From: Diplosphaera chodatii
Taxonomy: Eukaryota; Chlorophyta; Trebouxiophyceae; Prasiolales; Stichococcaceae
Length of the DNA: 64,000 bases
NCBI GenBank assembly: GCA_032358165.1
Contig: JAALGY010000023.1
Location: 620,001-684,000 of the forward strand
Direction of reading: 5' to 3'
Shown here: piece by piece, positions 44,600-56,800 of the stretch
How the letters are laid out: each line of letters opens with the position of its first letter
Position numbering within the stretch: position 1 is the first letter of the stretch
The notes under the pieces: generated by a model
What the model was told of the DNA's origin: nothing
The model's input: the letters and a program-made list of their open reading frames with translations, nothing else
Databases searched by the model: none
Translations under genes and position numbers: made by a program

Positions 44600-47524
44600 A
44601 TGGCGCAGGCCCAGCAGCCGCCAAAGGTGGGCATCCTTGGGCTCTCCATCACAACAGCACAATTTTGCATGGGCTGCCTCACACAATGATCGACCCATAG
44701 CTTGGCTAAGACAAGGCTGGTTGCTTGCGCAGAAGCAAGACCCCGCGCGAGCGATAGCAGATGAGCTTCGAGGGCGGCATGGCATCGAGAGCCGCGCCGG
44801 CGTGGAAGATACTGAACGTGTAGACTATTTCAGGCAAGCAGTGCAATAAGAAGAGCTTGAGAGTGGCTGATCGAGCGAGCAACCCGCCCACCTGTGAAGA
44901 TTCTGGTGGCGATCAGCCTGGTGACAGCATGTGCATGGTGACGCAGGGGGAAGGATTTCGCAGCATTCTTCAAGGAGCATCCAGAGAAGATTCTGGCGGG
45001 CATGAGCCGCAGCGGTGAGCAGCGTTGCCAACTGTTGGCATGTGTCCTCACGTGACGTTAGGGAAGCAGGTACATCTGTTGCAAATGGCATGGCGCTTGG
45101 GCCGGTGCAAGCCGAGGACGGCGCATTGGTGGAGTCTGATGATGTGAGTTTGATGTTTTCTCGTGATCAGGCGCCAGCCAGGACGAGAGCATCAGGGACA
45201 TGATGTTCCTGTTGATACGGCGTGGGCTGGTGCGCCGCACAGACCGCTTCTACAAGAAGCCCAAGCCCGGCCGCAAGCGCCTCACAAAGTGGCCTCGAAA
45301 ACTTCAGCCACTGCCGCCGCACGAGCAGGTGCCTCACGATTGAATTGGGTCGTGCACACTCGCAGCTGTTGCGAGGCATGCCGTTGAAGGCGGCCTGCCT
45401 GCATGGTTCGCGAGAGAGCGACCGTGCACACATGGTTCCACCTGGTGCTGCAGTGACCGCATGCTCTGCATCATGTATAACAGGGGTGGACGGAGGACAG
45501 CTTCTATGCGTGGACGTACGACCTGCCGGCGTCGCCGTGGCTGCTGATTGGGTCGATCGGCCTGGCAGTCACGGTGCTGCTGCTGTGCCTGTTCCCGCTG
45601 GCGCCCTACCAGCTCAAGATCGCAGTGGTGTATGTCTCGCTGGGCCTCGTCAGCCTGCTGTTGGGCACCATTGTCTTACGGTGCGCCTGCATCCTCGTGA
45701 TGCCGGCCTGTTGCGGTCTGGTTCGTTGTCAAGCGCACGCTGCAATGCATCCAGTTTGACGACGCGGCGAGACCATGGCAAAGTAGTCAGCTGCTGAGCT
45801 GATGACATACCTCGTTTATGTCCCCCGCAGGTGGGTGGTGGCGGGTGCCACCTGGTTTGCTGCCGGGCGCGCGTTGTGGCTGCTGCCCAACATGCTCAGC
45901 GAGGTGCAGTCCCCGAAGCCCCTGCAGTTGCTGCTGCAACTCTGCGGCAGCTGCGGCTGGAAATCGCTGAACACAAGTTCCGGCATTTGCTGGCTGATAC
46001 AGCACACTTCTTCACACAACAGACGAAGCGGATGTGGTTGTGGCAAGGGCTCATTTCAGCAATACAGAAACCCACCACAGACGGTGGAGGATGCCTCTCG
46101 TTGGGGCCTGAGCATGTGGAGGTCAAATGTGGCAGCATTAAAACACCTTGCGTGTCACACTGACCACGCAGACGGTGGGGCTGGACGAGGCGTTCCTCCC
46201 CCTGTGGGAGCTGGACGAAGTGGGGGAGGACTGGGCCTGGTGGCGCACCCACCTGTGGCAGCGCGCCGTGTTCGCGGGCTCTGTGGCCGCGCTGCTGTGG
46301 GCCCTCAGCCGCGTGGCGCCCGGCACCGGTGGGCTGTGCAGCTAGGATCTTGCCTGCCAACAGCATGTAGAGCGAACCACTTCGTGTCAGGCCGCAGTGC
46401 AATGGCAGTCGACCAATGCTGTTGCCCTGGCATTGGCACAGCACGGATGCATGTGCGCGGCCTGTCCACACTATGGACACCGGGGGTCGTCCACGCGTGG
46501 TGGATTGGACCGACATGGTTTTGTAAGCTCAGCAGACGCAGGCTCGCTGTCATATGGATCCATATGTCTTTCTCTGCACCGCAGGCGAGCTGACGTCGGG
46601 CGCCAAGGCGACGCACGACCAGATCCTGGAGTGGCTCAACCTGCAGGACGCGCAGTTCGGGCGGCTGGCCGGCTCCAATGACACCGGGGGCAACGGCACG
46701 GCGGCAGCCGCAGCAGGTGCCCGTCTGGTGGCAGCAAGTGCATGTGCTCACCTACGACAACGGCCTCATATGCTGCACTGCGCTGCCGTGCCATTATGCT
46801 TGGGTGCTGAGTAGTGGGGCTTTATATGCATGCTCCTGTTCTCCCGCTGCCATCTGGGTCTCTATTGCGATACATTGGCATGCCGCTGCAGCGCCGAGGA
46901 AGCCGGCGAGCATGGAGGCGCGCTCCGCGGCGGCGGCGGTGGCCGCTGCCAAGGCCGCCGCAGCGGCGCAGCCCGGCAAGACCACGGAGTCAGAGGTGCC
47001 GCACCCACATGCTGCTGCTGCCACCGCTTGAATGAACACCATGTCTGCACCGCATCTGCAGGGGAGTCTTTCCACGCCGTTTGACCGTTGGGCCAGTCTC
47101 CTTGTTTGTCACGGCCGACGGGTGGAGGTGTTGCGCCTGCAGAGGGTGCAGTCTTTCGAGGAGCTGCAGAGGGAGCTGGACGTGCAGGAGGCGTCCGATG
47201 AGGCGGCGGAGCGGGCCCGGGCCGGCGGCGCAACCGACGAGGAGGTGCAGCAGGTGGGTGCTGCATCCTGCTTCCACCTTCGCCGAGGCGGGTGTCAGCT
47301 GCAGCCTGTGGTCAGGAGAATCAGCGGACGCGGCACGGCTCTGCACAGCCTCGCTGCAGATGGCTCGCAGCGCTGACGGAAACGGGTGCTGTGTGCTGTG
47401 ACAGGCACGGGAACAGGCTGTGGCGACAGTTCGACAGCGGCAGGCGGAGCAGGCGGCTGCGGACAGGCAACAGCCGCCGGAGCCGGATGAACCGCCGCCG
47501 AAGGCCGCGGCGGACGAGTTGTGA
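44600..47524 (+). CDS. SEC62: ER translocation protein SEC62
   Basis: Eleven phased exons: 44600-44626, 44733-44833, 44947-45014, 45171-45328, 45484-45680, 45831-45903, 46172-46328, 46585-46716, 46892-46995, 47143-47253, 47405-47524; 415 aa. Sec62 works with Sec61/Sec63 in post-translational protein import into the ER. N-terminal cytosolic domain: LRGRHGIESRAGVEDTERV, DYFRGKDFAAFFKEHPEKI, MMFLLIRRGLVRRTDRFYKK, then basic KPGRKRLTKWP. Two membrane spans follow GWTEDSFYAW: WLLIGSIGLAVTVLLL and YVSLGLVSLLLGTIVL, separated by APYQLK. Then WLLPNMLSE and a C-terminal cytosolic Ala/Glu/Gln coiled tail. A third hydrophobic stretch (AVFAGSVAALLWALS) may be membrane-associated. Intron 2 uses a GC donor. 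Confidence 0.93.
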
Positions 47525-48594
47525 TGCACATCACCTCTGTCAGCGACTTTGAGGTCTTAGGTCATAGTAACCTTCCTGCTGCCTGTAATCTCCCAGATTT
47601 TGCGATCGATTTGAACATCAGTCACGAAATGAGTCACAGATATCGGCCGTCGCAGATCCCGCCTGCGCTGCCCTCATACGGAGCAGCGACAACTGTGCAG
47701 GTTGAGCTTGGCATAGCATCCGACGATTACAATCAGCACCCCAAGATCCGCTGTCCCCTGAGCCCTTGCGACCGTTCGAAGGTATGTCCCCTACACGGTC
47801 GACACCGTTAGCCCACATACATGTGACACGGAGCAGGTGCAAGGCGACAGGACTGTTCAGTCCTGAGAAACGGTTTTGGATGCGCTTGCTGAAAGTAATA
47901 CTGCAAGGTCACGGTGCGTGCGCGGGTGTCAAACACGGTAGGTGCGCAACCGCTTCTCGCTGCTCGGCTGAGCGCACCAGCTCTACAGACAGCGTGCAAC
48001 CGCACCGAGCAAATGCTACATGTTGTACTCGGATGGATCATCGGGCTGATTTCGAGCATCGGCGCCTGGAAGAGGTTCTGCACCGTGTTGGTGACATGAG
48101 TGCGAACGAAGTGCAGCTCATGCGGCGTCTTTTAGGCGCCAACTTCTGCGTGACAGGCACAGCAGACTTGCTGAAGACGTGACAATCCAAGTAGTCCGTC
48201 TGAAAAGGTGGCAAGCGCTGTCGTGCGTGTCAGTCCCAGTCAGCATGGCCGACAAGACAAATGCACTTCGCCGTTGGTGCGGCTGCTTCCGACACACTGC
48301 ACCGCTCAAGCACAGGTCGTGATCCTTATGCACAAACTGATACAGGGCCTGCTAGCTGTGAGCCCAGCAGTCACTGTTGGCCTCATTGTGTCGCTGGGTA
48401 CGAAGGTGATGGCTCCTTAGTCACTTGAGTGCAGCTCGGCCTGTCGGAGCTCCGCGCTGTGACGACACTACTCAAGGACAGGCGGTTTTGAGAATAAGGA
48501 TTTTGCACGTCAATGTGCATGCACAGTACTTACTTTGAGGTGGCCATGCGCAGCGCAGCGGCACCAGCAAGCTTGATCGTGACAGCTTGCAGCC
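47525..48594. other. Intergenic region after SEC62
   Basis: 1.07 kb containing the SEC62 3' UTR (TGTAA at 47584) and the promoter of symporter A. No exon is recognised on either strand. Confidence 0.5.
47584..47588 (+). terminator. Candidate TGTAA poly(A) signal of SEC62
   Basis: TGTAA lies 60 nt downstream of the stop codon, a typical distance in green algae. Confidence 0.5.
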
Positions 48595-51500
48595 ATGGCG
48601 GGCGGAGGACCGGCGGTCACGACCGCCACTGGTCGGGAGAACCAATATCAGGGGCGAGTGACCGCCTACGTCATCATGGTCGCCCTCATCGCCGCTTCTG
48701 GCGGCCTGATGTTCGGGTGCGGTTTTCTGCTGCAAGCCTTGAGTTGCATGCTGCCGGTCCAAGTCACACATGCACCAGTGCAGAACGTTCCATTTATTGA
48801 TGTTCTGTGCTTTACATGACAGGTATGACAACGGCGTATCCGGTGGTGTGTCTGGCATGGACCCCTTTCTGAGGAGGTTCTTTCCAGGTGCAGGACTGTC
48901 ATGTCATGCACAACCTTCGCATGCTTGAGATCCGCATTTCCAGCCTGATGGAACAACCTTGAGGCAGCAAGCTCCCACATGCAGATGTGCTGGCCAAGAA
49001 GCTGGCGGCCAATGATGCTGACAACGCATACTGCAAGTGCGCCCCCCCATCTGCCAGCACCACTGCATGTGACTGCTCCGTGCAAACGACCATCATCCAC
49101 CTCGCAGATGATTCACCCATACGTTGTTGTTGGCAACAGGTTCGACGACCAGAAGCTGCAGACCTTCACGTCCTGCCTGTTCCTGGCGGGCCTCGTCGCA
49201 TCCTTCCCTGCTGCCTGGGTGACCACACACAAGGGTCGCAAGGTGATCACATACACACGCAGATTAGACATCAGGCCTGCTGCATGCACCGCCAGGCTTG
49301 AAGGCAATTGCAATGCAAGCCGGTCAGTGGGTCCATTTCTTCGCGCTGTGTAGGTGTCGATGGTCATCTCTGGCGCCCTGTACACCATCGGCTGCATCCT
49401 GCTGGCGGCCGCCTACCACATCTCCATGCTGTACATTGGCCGCGTGCTGCTGGGCTTCGGCGTTGGCTTTGCCATTCAGAGCACCACCCTGTACAACAGG
49501 TAGGCACAAGCCAGCTCATACTTGTAACACAGGCAGGAGTTCAGCAAATGCCTTGGTGTTGCCACGATGGCCGTTATGGCCTCAGCACTTGTACACTCGT
49601 CCACCTCACTCGCGCTCGTCAGACAGCAAATCATTCATATTGGGTCTCCTTTCTACGCATTCCTTCCTATGTTGCACAGTGAGATGGCGCCGGCACGACT
49701 GCGCGGCGCGCTCAACATCCTGTTCCAGCTGGCAGTTACTATCGGCATCCTGATCGCGCAGGTTAGTGCACTCGAAAATCTCGAAAATTTATACCCAGCG
49801 CTGTTGGGAAATCTGCTCAACTTGGATTACATACTTAGTTACCTGACGCAGCTGGTCAACTACGGCACGGAGGACGAGGAGTGGGGCTGGCGCCTGTCGC
49901 TGGGCCTCGCCATCATCCCCGCCCTCATCCTGCTCGTCGGTGCGCACACTGGATGGTGCATGCAGGAGCGAGCTGCTGGAGGCTGTGCGAACTCTGCTTC
50001 AGGCTGCTGCTGTGCATGCATGCAATTGGTGATGCATGCAGTTGCGTTGACATGTCCACTTCGCATGCATGCAGGCGGCCTGCTGCTGCCCGAGACGCCC
50101 AACTCGTTGATCGAGCGGGGCCACCTGGACGAGGCGCGTCGCGTGCTGCGCAAGCTGCGTGGCACGGAGGATGTGCAGGTGACGGTTTGTGCTGTGCTAT
50201 GCTCAGGCAGATATGGTCACGCTTGGGTGCTACAGCTGAGATGAGATGTGGACCCAGGTATCTCGAGCATAACAGTTCACACCAGCCTCATGATGGTGTT
50301 CTGCCTTGCTGCAGATCGAGTACGAGGATATTGTAATGGCCACTCAGCAAGCGAAGATGGTGTGTATTTGAGCTGATTGCTGGCTCGCACTCTGTGCTGT
50401 GCAGCACTCAGTGGTTGCCCTGATGATGCCAGGAGACATTGTAGATGCTGGCTACTGATGTCATGCACAATGGCATTGTGGCAGGCATCGACAAACCCCT
50501 ACAAGACGCTGATGCAGCGCCAGTACCGACCGCAGCTCGTCATCACCGTGCTGGTGGGCTATCTGCTCTTCTTCTTCGTCTTACGGTCTGACGTGACAAG
50601 GTGTATTCTACTGTAAAGCACTGCGGCTGCTGTGGCCGAGTACTCACTTTGCAACTGTATCTTCTTGCAGATGCCCTTTTTCCAGCAGTTCACCGGCATC
50701 AACGCCATCATCTTCTACTCCCCAGTCTTCTTCTCCACGATTGGGTCGGGCGACAAGGCAAGGACCTCTGCACAGCACAGCTTGGGCACGTGCACGTCGT
50801 ATCCAACAACTGGGATGCTGTGTTGCAACCATCTGGCGACCCTTCCCTGCCGCCGATCCGACTGGCAGCTGGCCACACCGACCTGCAGGCCGCCCTGGAG
50901 TCGTCCTGCATCATTGGCGCCGTCAACGTGCTGTCCACGCTGGTGGCTGTGTTTGGCGTGGACCGCGTGGGCCGCCGCTTCCTGCTGCTGGAGGCGGGCG
51001 TGCAGATGTTCATTGCCGAGGTCATTGTGGCCATCCTACTGGGTACGCCTGCACCCGGCTGTACTCCCGTTGACTGCCCTTCCCAAGCCAATGCACCTGT
51101 GCAAAGTGTTCACAAGAGTTATAAGAAATGGCACTTTGGCATGCCGTGCGCCGTTTGCGTGTGCACGCGTGTACTTAGCTGACGTCACTGAGCTGATGAC
51201 TCATTCCAGGTCAGCCAGATGCATCACTGCATGCAGAATCGACCGCGTCTGCATACAACCATGCTTGTGAACACCCCCGATGAGTCTTATAGGGTCGTCT
51301 GCACGCATGCGAAGCCGTGAATACCCCGCATAGGGCGCTTACGCACTAATCAATGCTTAGATTGGTTTGTCTGATAATGTCGACAGCCGTGCACACGTCT
51401 CGAGGGTCGCCATGCAGCCGTGCAAACGACGTACACGGCTGCATGGTGTAACGTAACCTTGGTGTTCACGGATTGCACTCGCCAGGCATTTTCGTTCCCA

Positions 51501-52820
51501 TAGCAGATCTGTCTTGCATCTGTAACACAGTCGGCACAGCAGGAGCAACTTGCTTCCCATGCTGAAGCATCTTACGTATCTCACTCCGCAGGGCACTACT
51601 TCTCGGAGTCGCCCGAGCTGCCGGATGACGTCGCCATCGCTGTCATCGTGCTCATCTGCATCTTCATCTCGGCGTTCGCCTGGTCTTGGGGGCCCCTGGG
51701 GTGGCTGATCCCCTCGGAGATCCACCCTCTGGAGACGCGCTCGGCTGGCCAGGGTATCAACGTCGCTGTCAACCTGTGAGCACTGCTGCAGTGTGCACGC
51801 TGCATGATGTGTGACGAGACAAGCGGTGGTATGTTGCTGAGAACATGTTTTACAGCCCCTCTGACAGCGGCTTTCAAGAAGCGAGCTTGCTGTTCAGTAA
51901 CCAACTCAATGCCACAATCTTGCATGCAGGCTATTCACTTTTCTGATAGGCCAGAGCTTCCTGTCGATGCTGTGTGGCATGAAGTTTGGCGTGTTCCTTT
52001 TCTTTGCCGGCTGGGTGGTTATTATGGTACGCGACAGTGCCCTCTTATTGCGCAAAGCGCTGATGTTAACACGTGCATTTTGCATCCGTGATACCTGCCT
52101 CCTTTGCTCTGCATTGCAACTGTCACTCCCTTTCCAAAATTGTGCTGTGATTCGTGCAGACGCTCTTCGCCCTCTTCTTCATCGTGAGCCCTCTGGTTTT
52201 CTCCTTGTGATCCACCACTGTCACTAGGGCCAATCTCTGCCCAATTAGTCTGCTGTCTGCTGCATCCACGAGCAGAAGAACGATGTGCTGACGTGCGTGA
52301 GTGTGGTCAAATTGCCTGCAGCCGGAGACAAAGGGCCTGCTGATCGAAGATGTGCACGAGGTGTTTGCCGCCCACTGGTGAGCACTTTGCGATTGGAGTG
52401 GCGATATGCTCCTGTTGTCTGGCTCACCTTGCCATGTGTCCACTGCAAAGTACCTCCAAGACAGCTCGGCGGGGAGATCTTCTTCAAGCATCTTCAAAAT
52501 GTGCCACAATGCAGGTTCTGGAAGAGGCTCGGCCCTCAGGCTCACCACAAGGTGAGTTGCTCAAATTGACGCTGTCACCTGAGGGACTGCTGGGGTGGGC
52601 ACGTTACGAGTAGTCGACTCTTGCATGCACCAGAGGCACTTCAGAGGCACTGACATCGTTGTGACTGCACATCGGCTGATGCGATGCTGGCGCTGTGCAG
52701 GATATTGAGGGCCGTCCGTCCATGGTGGGGAAAGTTGACGTGCTGCGGGAGTCTGTGAACGTGGCGAAGATGTCTGGTCGGGCCGGCATGAAGACGAACC
52801 CCACTGGCGCCGCCATCTGA
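48595..52820 (+). CDS. Hexose/H+ symporter A (HUP/STP type, MFS)
   Basis: Eighteen phased exons: 48595-48716, 48823-48887, 48985-49036, 49140-49242, 49354-49499, 49680-49761, 49852-49939, 50075-50178, 50315-50359, 50485-50553, 50671-50757, 50889-51042, 51592-51775, 51930-52026, 52160-52183, 52322-52377, 52515-52551, 52701-52820; 544 aa, close to Chlorella HUP1. It is a 12-span sugar:proton importer of the plasma membrane. Family marks: [18 protein letters not shown] at the first span, [100 protein letters not shown]. The intron after 50757 has a GC donor. It converges on symporter B and shares most intron positions with it. Confidence 0.95.
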
Positions 52821-53829
52821 AGCACAAGAAACGAAGCTCAAGAAGCTCCTGAAGTCGACGACAGACTGAAGTTACTGCAGATTTGCATCATCAATGTAGG
52901 CCGTGAAGTGCGGCTGCGTTATGGTGCTGAAAGCACAAAGCACGCATTCTTCAAGCGATGCAGCAGATGCTCTGCTAACAGCTAGATACTGTGCTGTGGT
53001 TGTACTGTGCAAGCGGGAGGCGGCATAGGACAGCATTAGCCTGCAGCCAATGGCGTCCAGCCCGCCTGTGCAGCCTCTGCAGTATGCCTGTACAATGCAT
53101 AGAGCACTGCAAGATACGTGTGTCTGTTAGCATCCAAGTCGATGAGCGAGTGGTCCCAAAGTCTTGGGTACCAACATTTTTCGAAGGATTGGTTGTGAGC
53201 ATTGCTGTCGACAGCAGCTTGCATACGGTGTTTCCAGCCTTAGTAGCACTCAGTGCTGCATTTGATGCATGCTGCTCACTGCCATGCTCTGTAATGATCT
53301 ACGATGTGTCACGCTTGCCATGCCATGAGCAGACAGCAGGAGTCATGTATGCGTGAATAAATATAATCAGAACCTTCCAACATGTTTGCAAGACATTCGT
53401 GCATTCTCAGGTGCCGCCGTAACAGCACAACATGGTCGGGTGAAAAGTTATAAAGTACAGGTTCAAAAAGCATTCGGCACAGTCTCGCGTGTCGAATGTC
53501 AGGCTAGCATCGCAGCACAGTGCTGCAGGAGCTGCTGCAGATGACATTGGCACCCCATGCAAAAGGCGCCAGCTGCAGCCCAACCCCGCGCATGTGCACT
53601 GTGCCACAAGCACCACACTTGCGTATCCGTCAGCTTTCGCAAAGCCCTCGACACGTCGTATGCAGAAAGCATCAGTAGCCAGCCCAGTACTATCAAAATG
53701 TGCTAAGGGGGTGGGGTCTCCTGCGCCATTGCCGGTATTGACAGATGTACAACTGCTGACAGCAGAAGGCTTTCTCTATGCTGCTCCGACGGCCCGCACT
53801 TCGCATCGCTGCTGCTGACACTCCTGCCG
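52821..53829. other. Convergent intergenic region between symporters A and B
   Basis: It holds the 3' UTRs of both symporters. An AATAAA-containing AT-rich stretch lies near 53355 on the plus strand. No exon is seen. Confidence 0.5.
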
Positions 53830-56800
53830 CTACACCTTGTCATCAGGCACGGCCTGCTGCCGCTTGTGCATGCTGTACACCACGCCATGTTCCTGTTCAG
53901 CGGGCACTGCTGGCCGCCGCAGGACATCGACGCCGCCAATGATTGACGGCCGCCCCTCAATATCCTGCGCATCGACAGCACTAGACTCAGTTGTTGAGTC
54001 CCGTTGCAGCTGCTCCACCGACGGCAGGCATGTAGGTGTCAAAAACTGCAGTAATGCGGTGAGACGGTTGAAGTATGTGTGGGCCCACGACAGCCACCTT
54101 CGAATGTTTGACTGCACCGACTCGCCGCCAGAACCTGCGTTGAAGGTGCAGCAGATCTTGGTCGAGGGCACGGAAAGGGCTTCACCAACACCAACAGCGT
54201 TGAGTCGTCCCGCAGGTCAGAGACAGCAGGGCATGGCGCAACAGGACTGACCAGTGTGCAGCGAAGACCTCGTGCACATCCTCAATCAGCAGGCCTTTCG
54301 TCTCCGGCTGCATTGTGCCAAAAGGTTCTCTTGTTCACACCAAACATAAGTTGAGCAGGTCATGGGTGGCACATGTGGCATATGATGGCTGCCTGCAAGC
54401 CAGTTGACCCAGCATGCATGAGTAAGCAAGCACGTGCGAGCGGACGCTCACGATGAAGAAGGCCGTGAAGAGAGTCTGCAGCAGAGATGCAGATGGATGG
54501 TCAGGAGAAGATCAGCCACTGAACGTCACAAGACCAATACAGATGTCACAACAGGTACATGCGCATTACGGTGGTGCTGACAGCATGTGCGCACCATGAT
54601 GACCACCCAGGATGCGAAGAACAAAAACACGCCATACTCCATGGAGCACAGCATCGTGACGAAGCTGCACACACAGGATGCATGGTTCTTGGGCTGGCAG
54701 CAGACTAGCAATGTACTTCGTGCACGTCAGGCTGCAAGATTGCATCACGCGGACAAGATGAGGTAAATCGACTCACCACTGAGCTATCAGGAAAGTGAAA
54801 GCGCTGCAGCCAGAAAGTCAGCTGCTCAAGTGGCGCACACGATGACATCATGAGGTAAGCTTGCAATGTGCAGGTAATGTGTGCAAGCCCCTTGGGATGC
54901 TGGGAAGAGTTGACAGATTCTTTGAAGTTTGCGATTCTCACAGGTTGACGGCGACGTTGATGCCCTGGCCAGCAGAACGCGTCTCCAGGGGGTGGATCTC
55001 CGAGGGCACCAGCCACCCCAGCGGGCCCCACGACCAGGCGAACGACGAGATGAAGAAGCAAAACAGCACGATGACACCAATCGCAACATTGTTCGGCAGC
55101 TTGGAGGCGTCCGCAAAGTAGTGACCTGCAGCAAGATGACAGGCCTTGAGGCAGCACGGGAAAGCCGGTGAGGGTTTCAAGTGCAGCTCACAGGGACTAG
55201 GTGCGCACTCGTGATGCAGGCCAGCAAGTGACACTCTAGACAGCCAGCATGCCACGTACATCGACTGGTGCATGCGCTCACCCAGGAGTATTGCGATGAT
55301 GACCTCCGCCACAAACATCTGGAAGCCTGCCTCCAGCAGCAGGGCACGTCGCCCAAACTTGTCCACGCCAAACACCGCCACCAGCGTGGACAGCACGTTC
55401 ACGGCGCCCACGATGACTGTCGACTCCAGCGCGGCCTGCACAGCGGACCAAACAAGCCACGTGCACGCCTGATCGCTGCTAACTATGCCTGCCCTGCCCC
55501 TGCAACCGAGAAACTAAAAGCACCATCAGGACCCTGACACAAGACGAGTCAGGAGACAACAGCTTTGATAATCTGGTTGACCTTGTCGCCGGAGCCCAGG
55601 GACTGGAAGAGGATGGGGCTGTAGAAGATGACGGCGTTGATGCCGGTGAACTGCTGGAAGAATGGCATCTGTGGCAAACAACAACACCAACATCGGCAAC
55701 ATTGATGCTCAAAATGCGCGTGCAACCGGCCAGTATGCACTGTACCAGTGCGCAGGTCAGGGCTCGAAGCAGGACAGCCGAACACGCTGCCACACCAGGA
55801 CGGTGATGATCAGCTGCGGGCGGTACTCGCGGCTGAACAGCGTCCGGTACGGGTTGGTCTCCTGTATCATCTTGGCCTGCTGCGTGGCCTGCAGCGCAAC
55901 CACCCTACATCACGCCAAGCTGCCGGCAGCAGAGGGGTGTGTGTAGGTCTCAAAGCCACACTGCACACAGTGCTCGACCCTCATTTCCCTGTGACATACT
56001 TGATCACCCACAAGCAATAGCTGCATCTGCTGTGCTCAATGCACATAGACAGCTTGGTGGAACCTTTGCTTAGGCTCACCAGGAGGATGTCCTCATACTC
56101 GATCTGCAGCACATCGACAGACGGTTGACTCAGAAGGCAGGCAGTCACACAGCAGCAGCAGCAGCAGCAGCAGCAGCAATGTACATGGAGCGTGTGCACC
56201 ATTGTGGAGAGGCACCAGCATCTGCCATGCACCCAATCACGGTGGCGCAGCGGATCTACACACTGCTGGCCCGCTGAGTCCACACACAACACCAGCCGGC
56301 ATCAAAACGACACCTGGATGTTCTCTGTGCCGCGGATGCGCTGCAGCACGTCGCGCCCCTGCTCCAGGTGTCCTCGTTCGATCAGCGAGTTGGGCGTCTC
56401 CGGCAGCGTCAGGCCCCCTGCAGCACGCGTCGTGCAGACACTGCTCGTCGCACAAGCTGCTAGACGCCATGCCATGTTCCAGACGAAGCCAGCGCGCCAG
56501 CTGGCAACTGCCACTGAGCACTATCGCCCGGAACGCTGGTGCAACCTGGGCTGATGCCCGCACTGTGCATGATCATAGCTGGCCCCACCGACGTCCTCAC
56601 CGATGAACAGTATGAGGGCGGGAACGGTGGCGATGCCGAGCGACACACGCCACCCCCAGAAGAAGCGCTCGGTGCCGTAGTTGATGAGCTGAGACACCAG
56701 GATGAGACACCAGGGTGAGACACCAGGATGATCTGAGACACCAGGATCAGACACCAGGATGAGATTCCAGGATCACCTGAGACACCAGGATGCCAATTGT

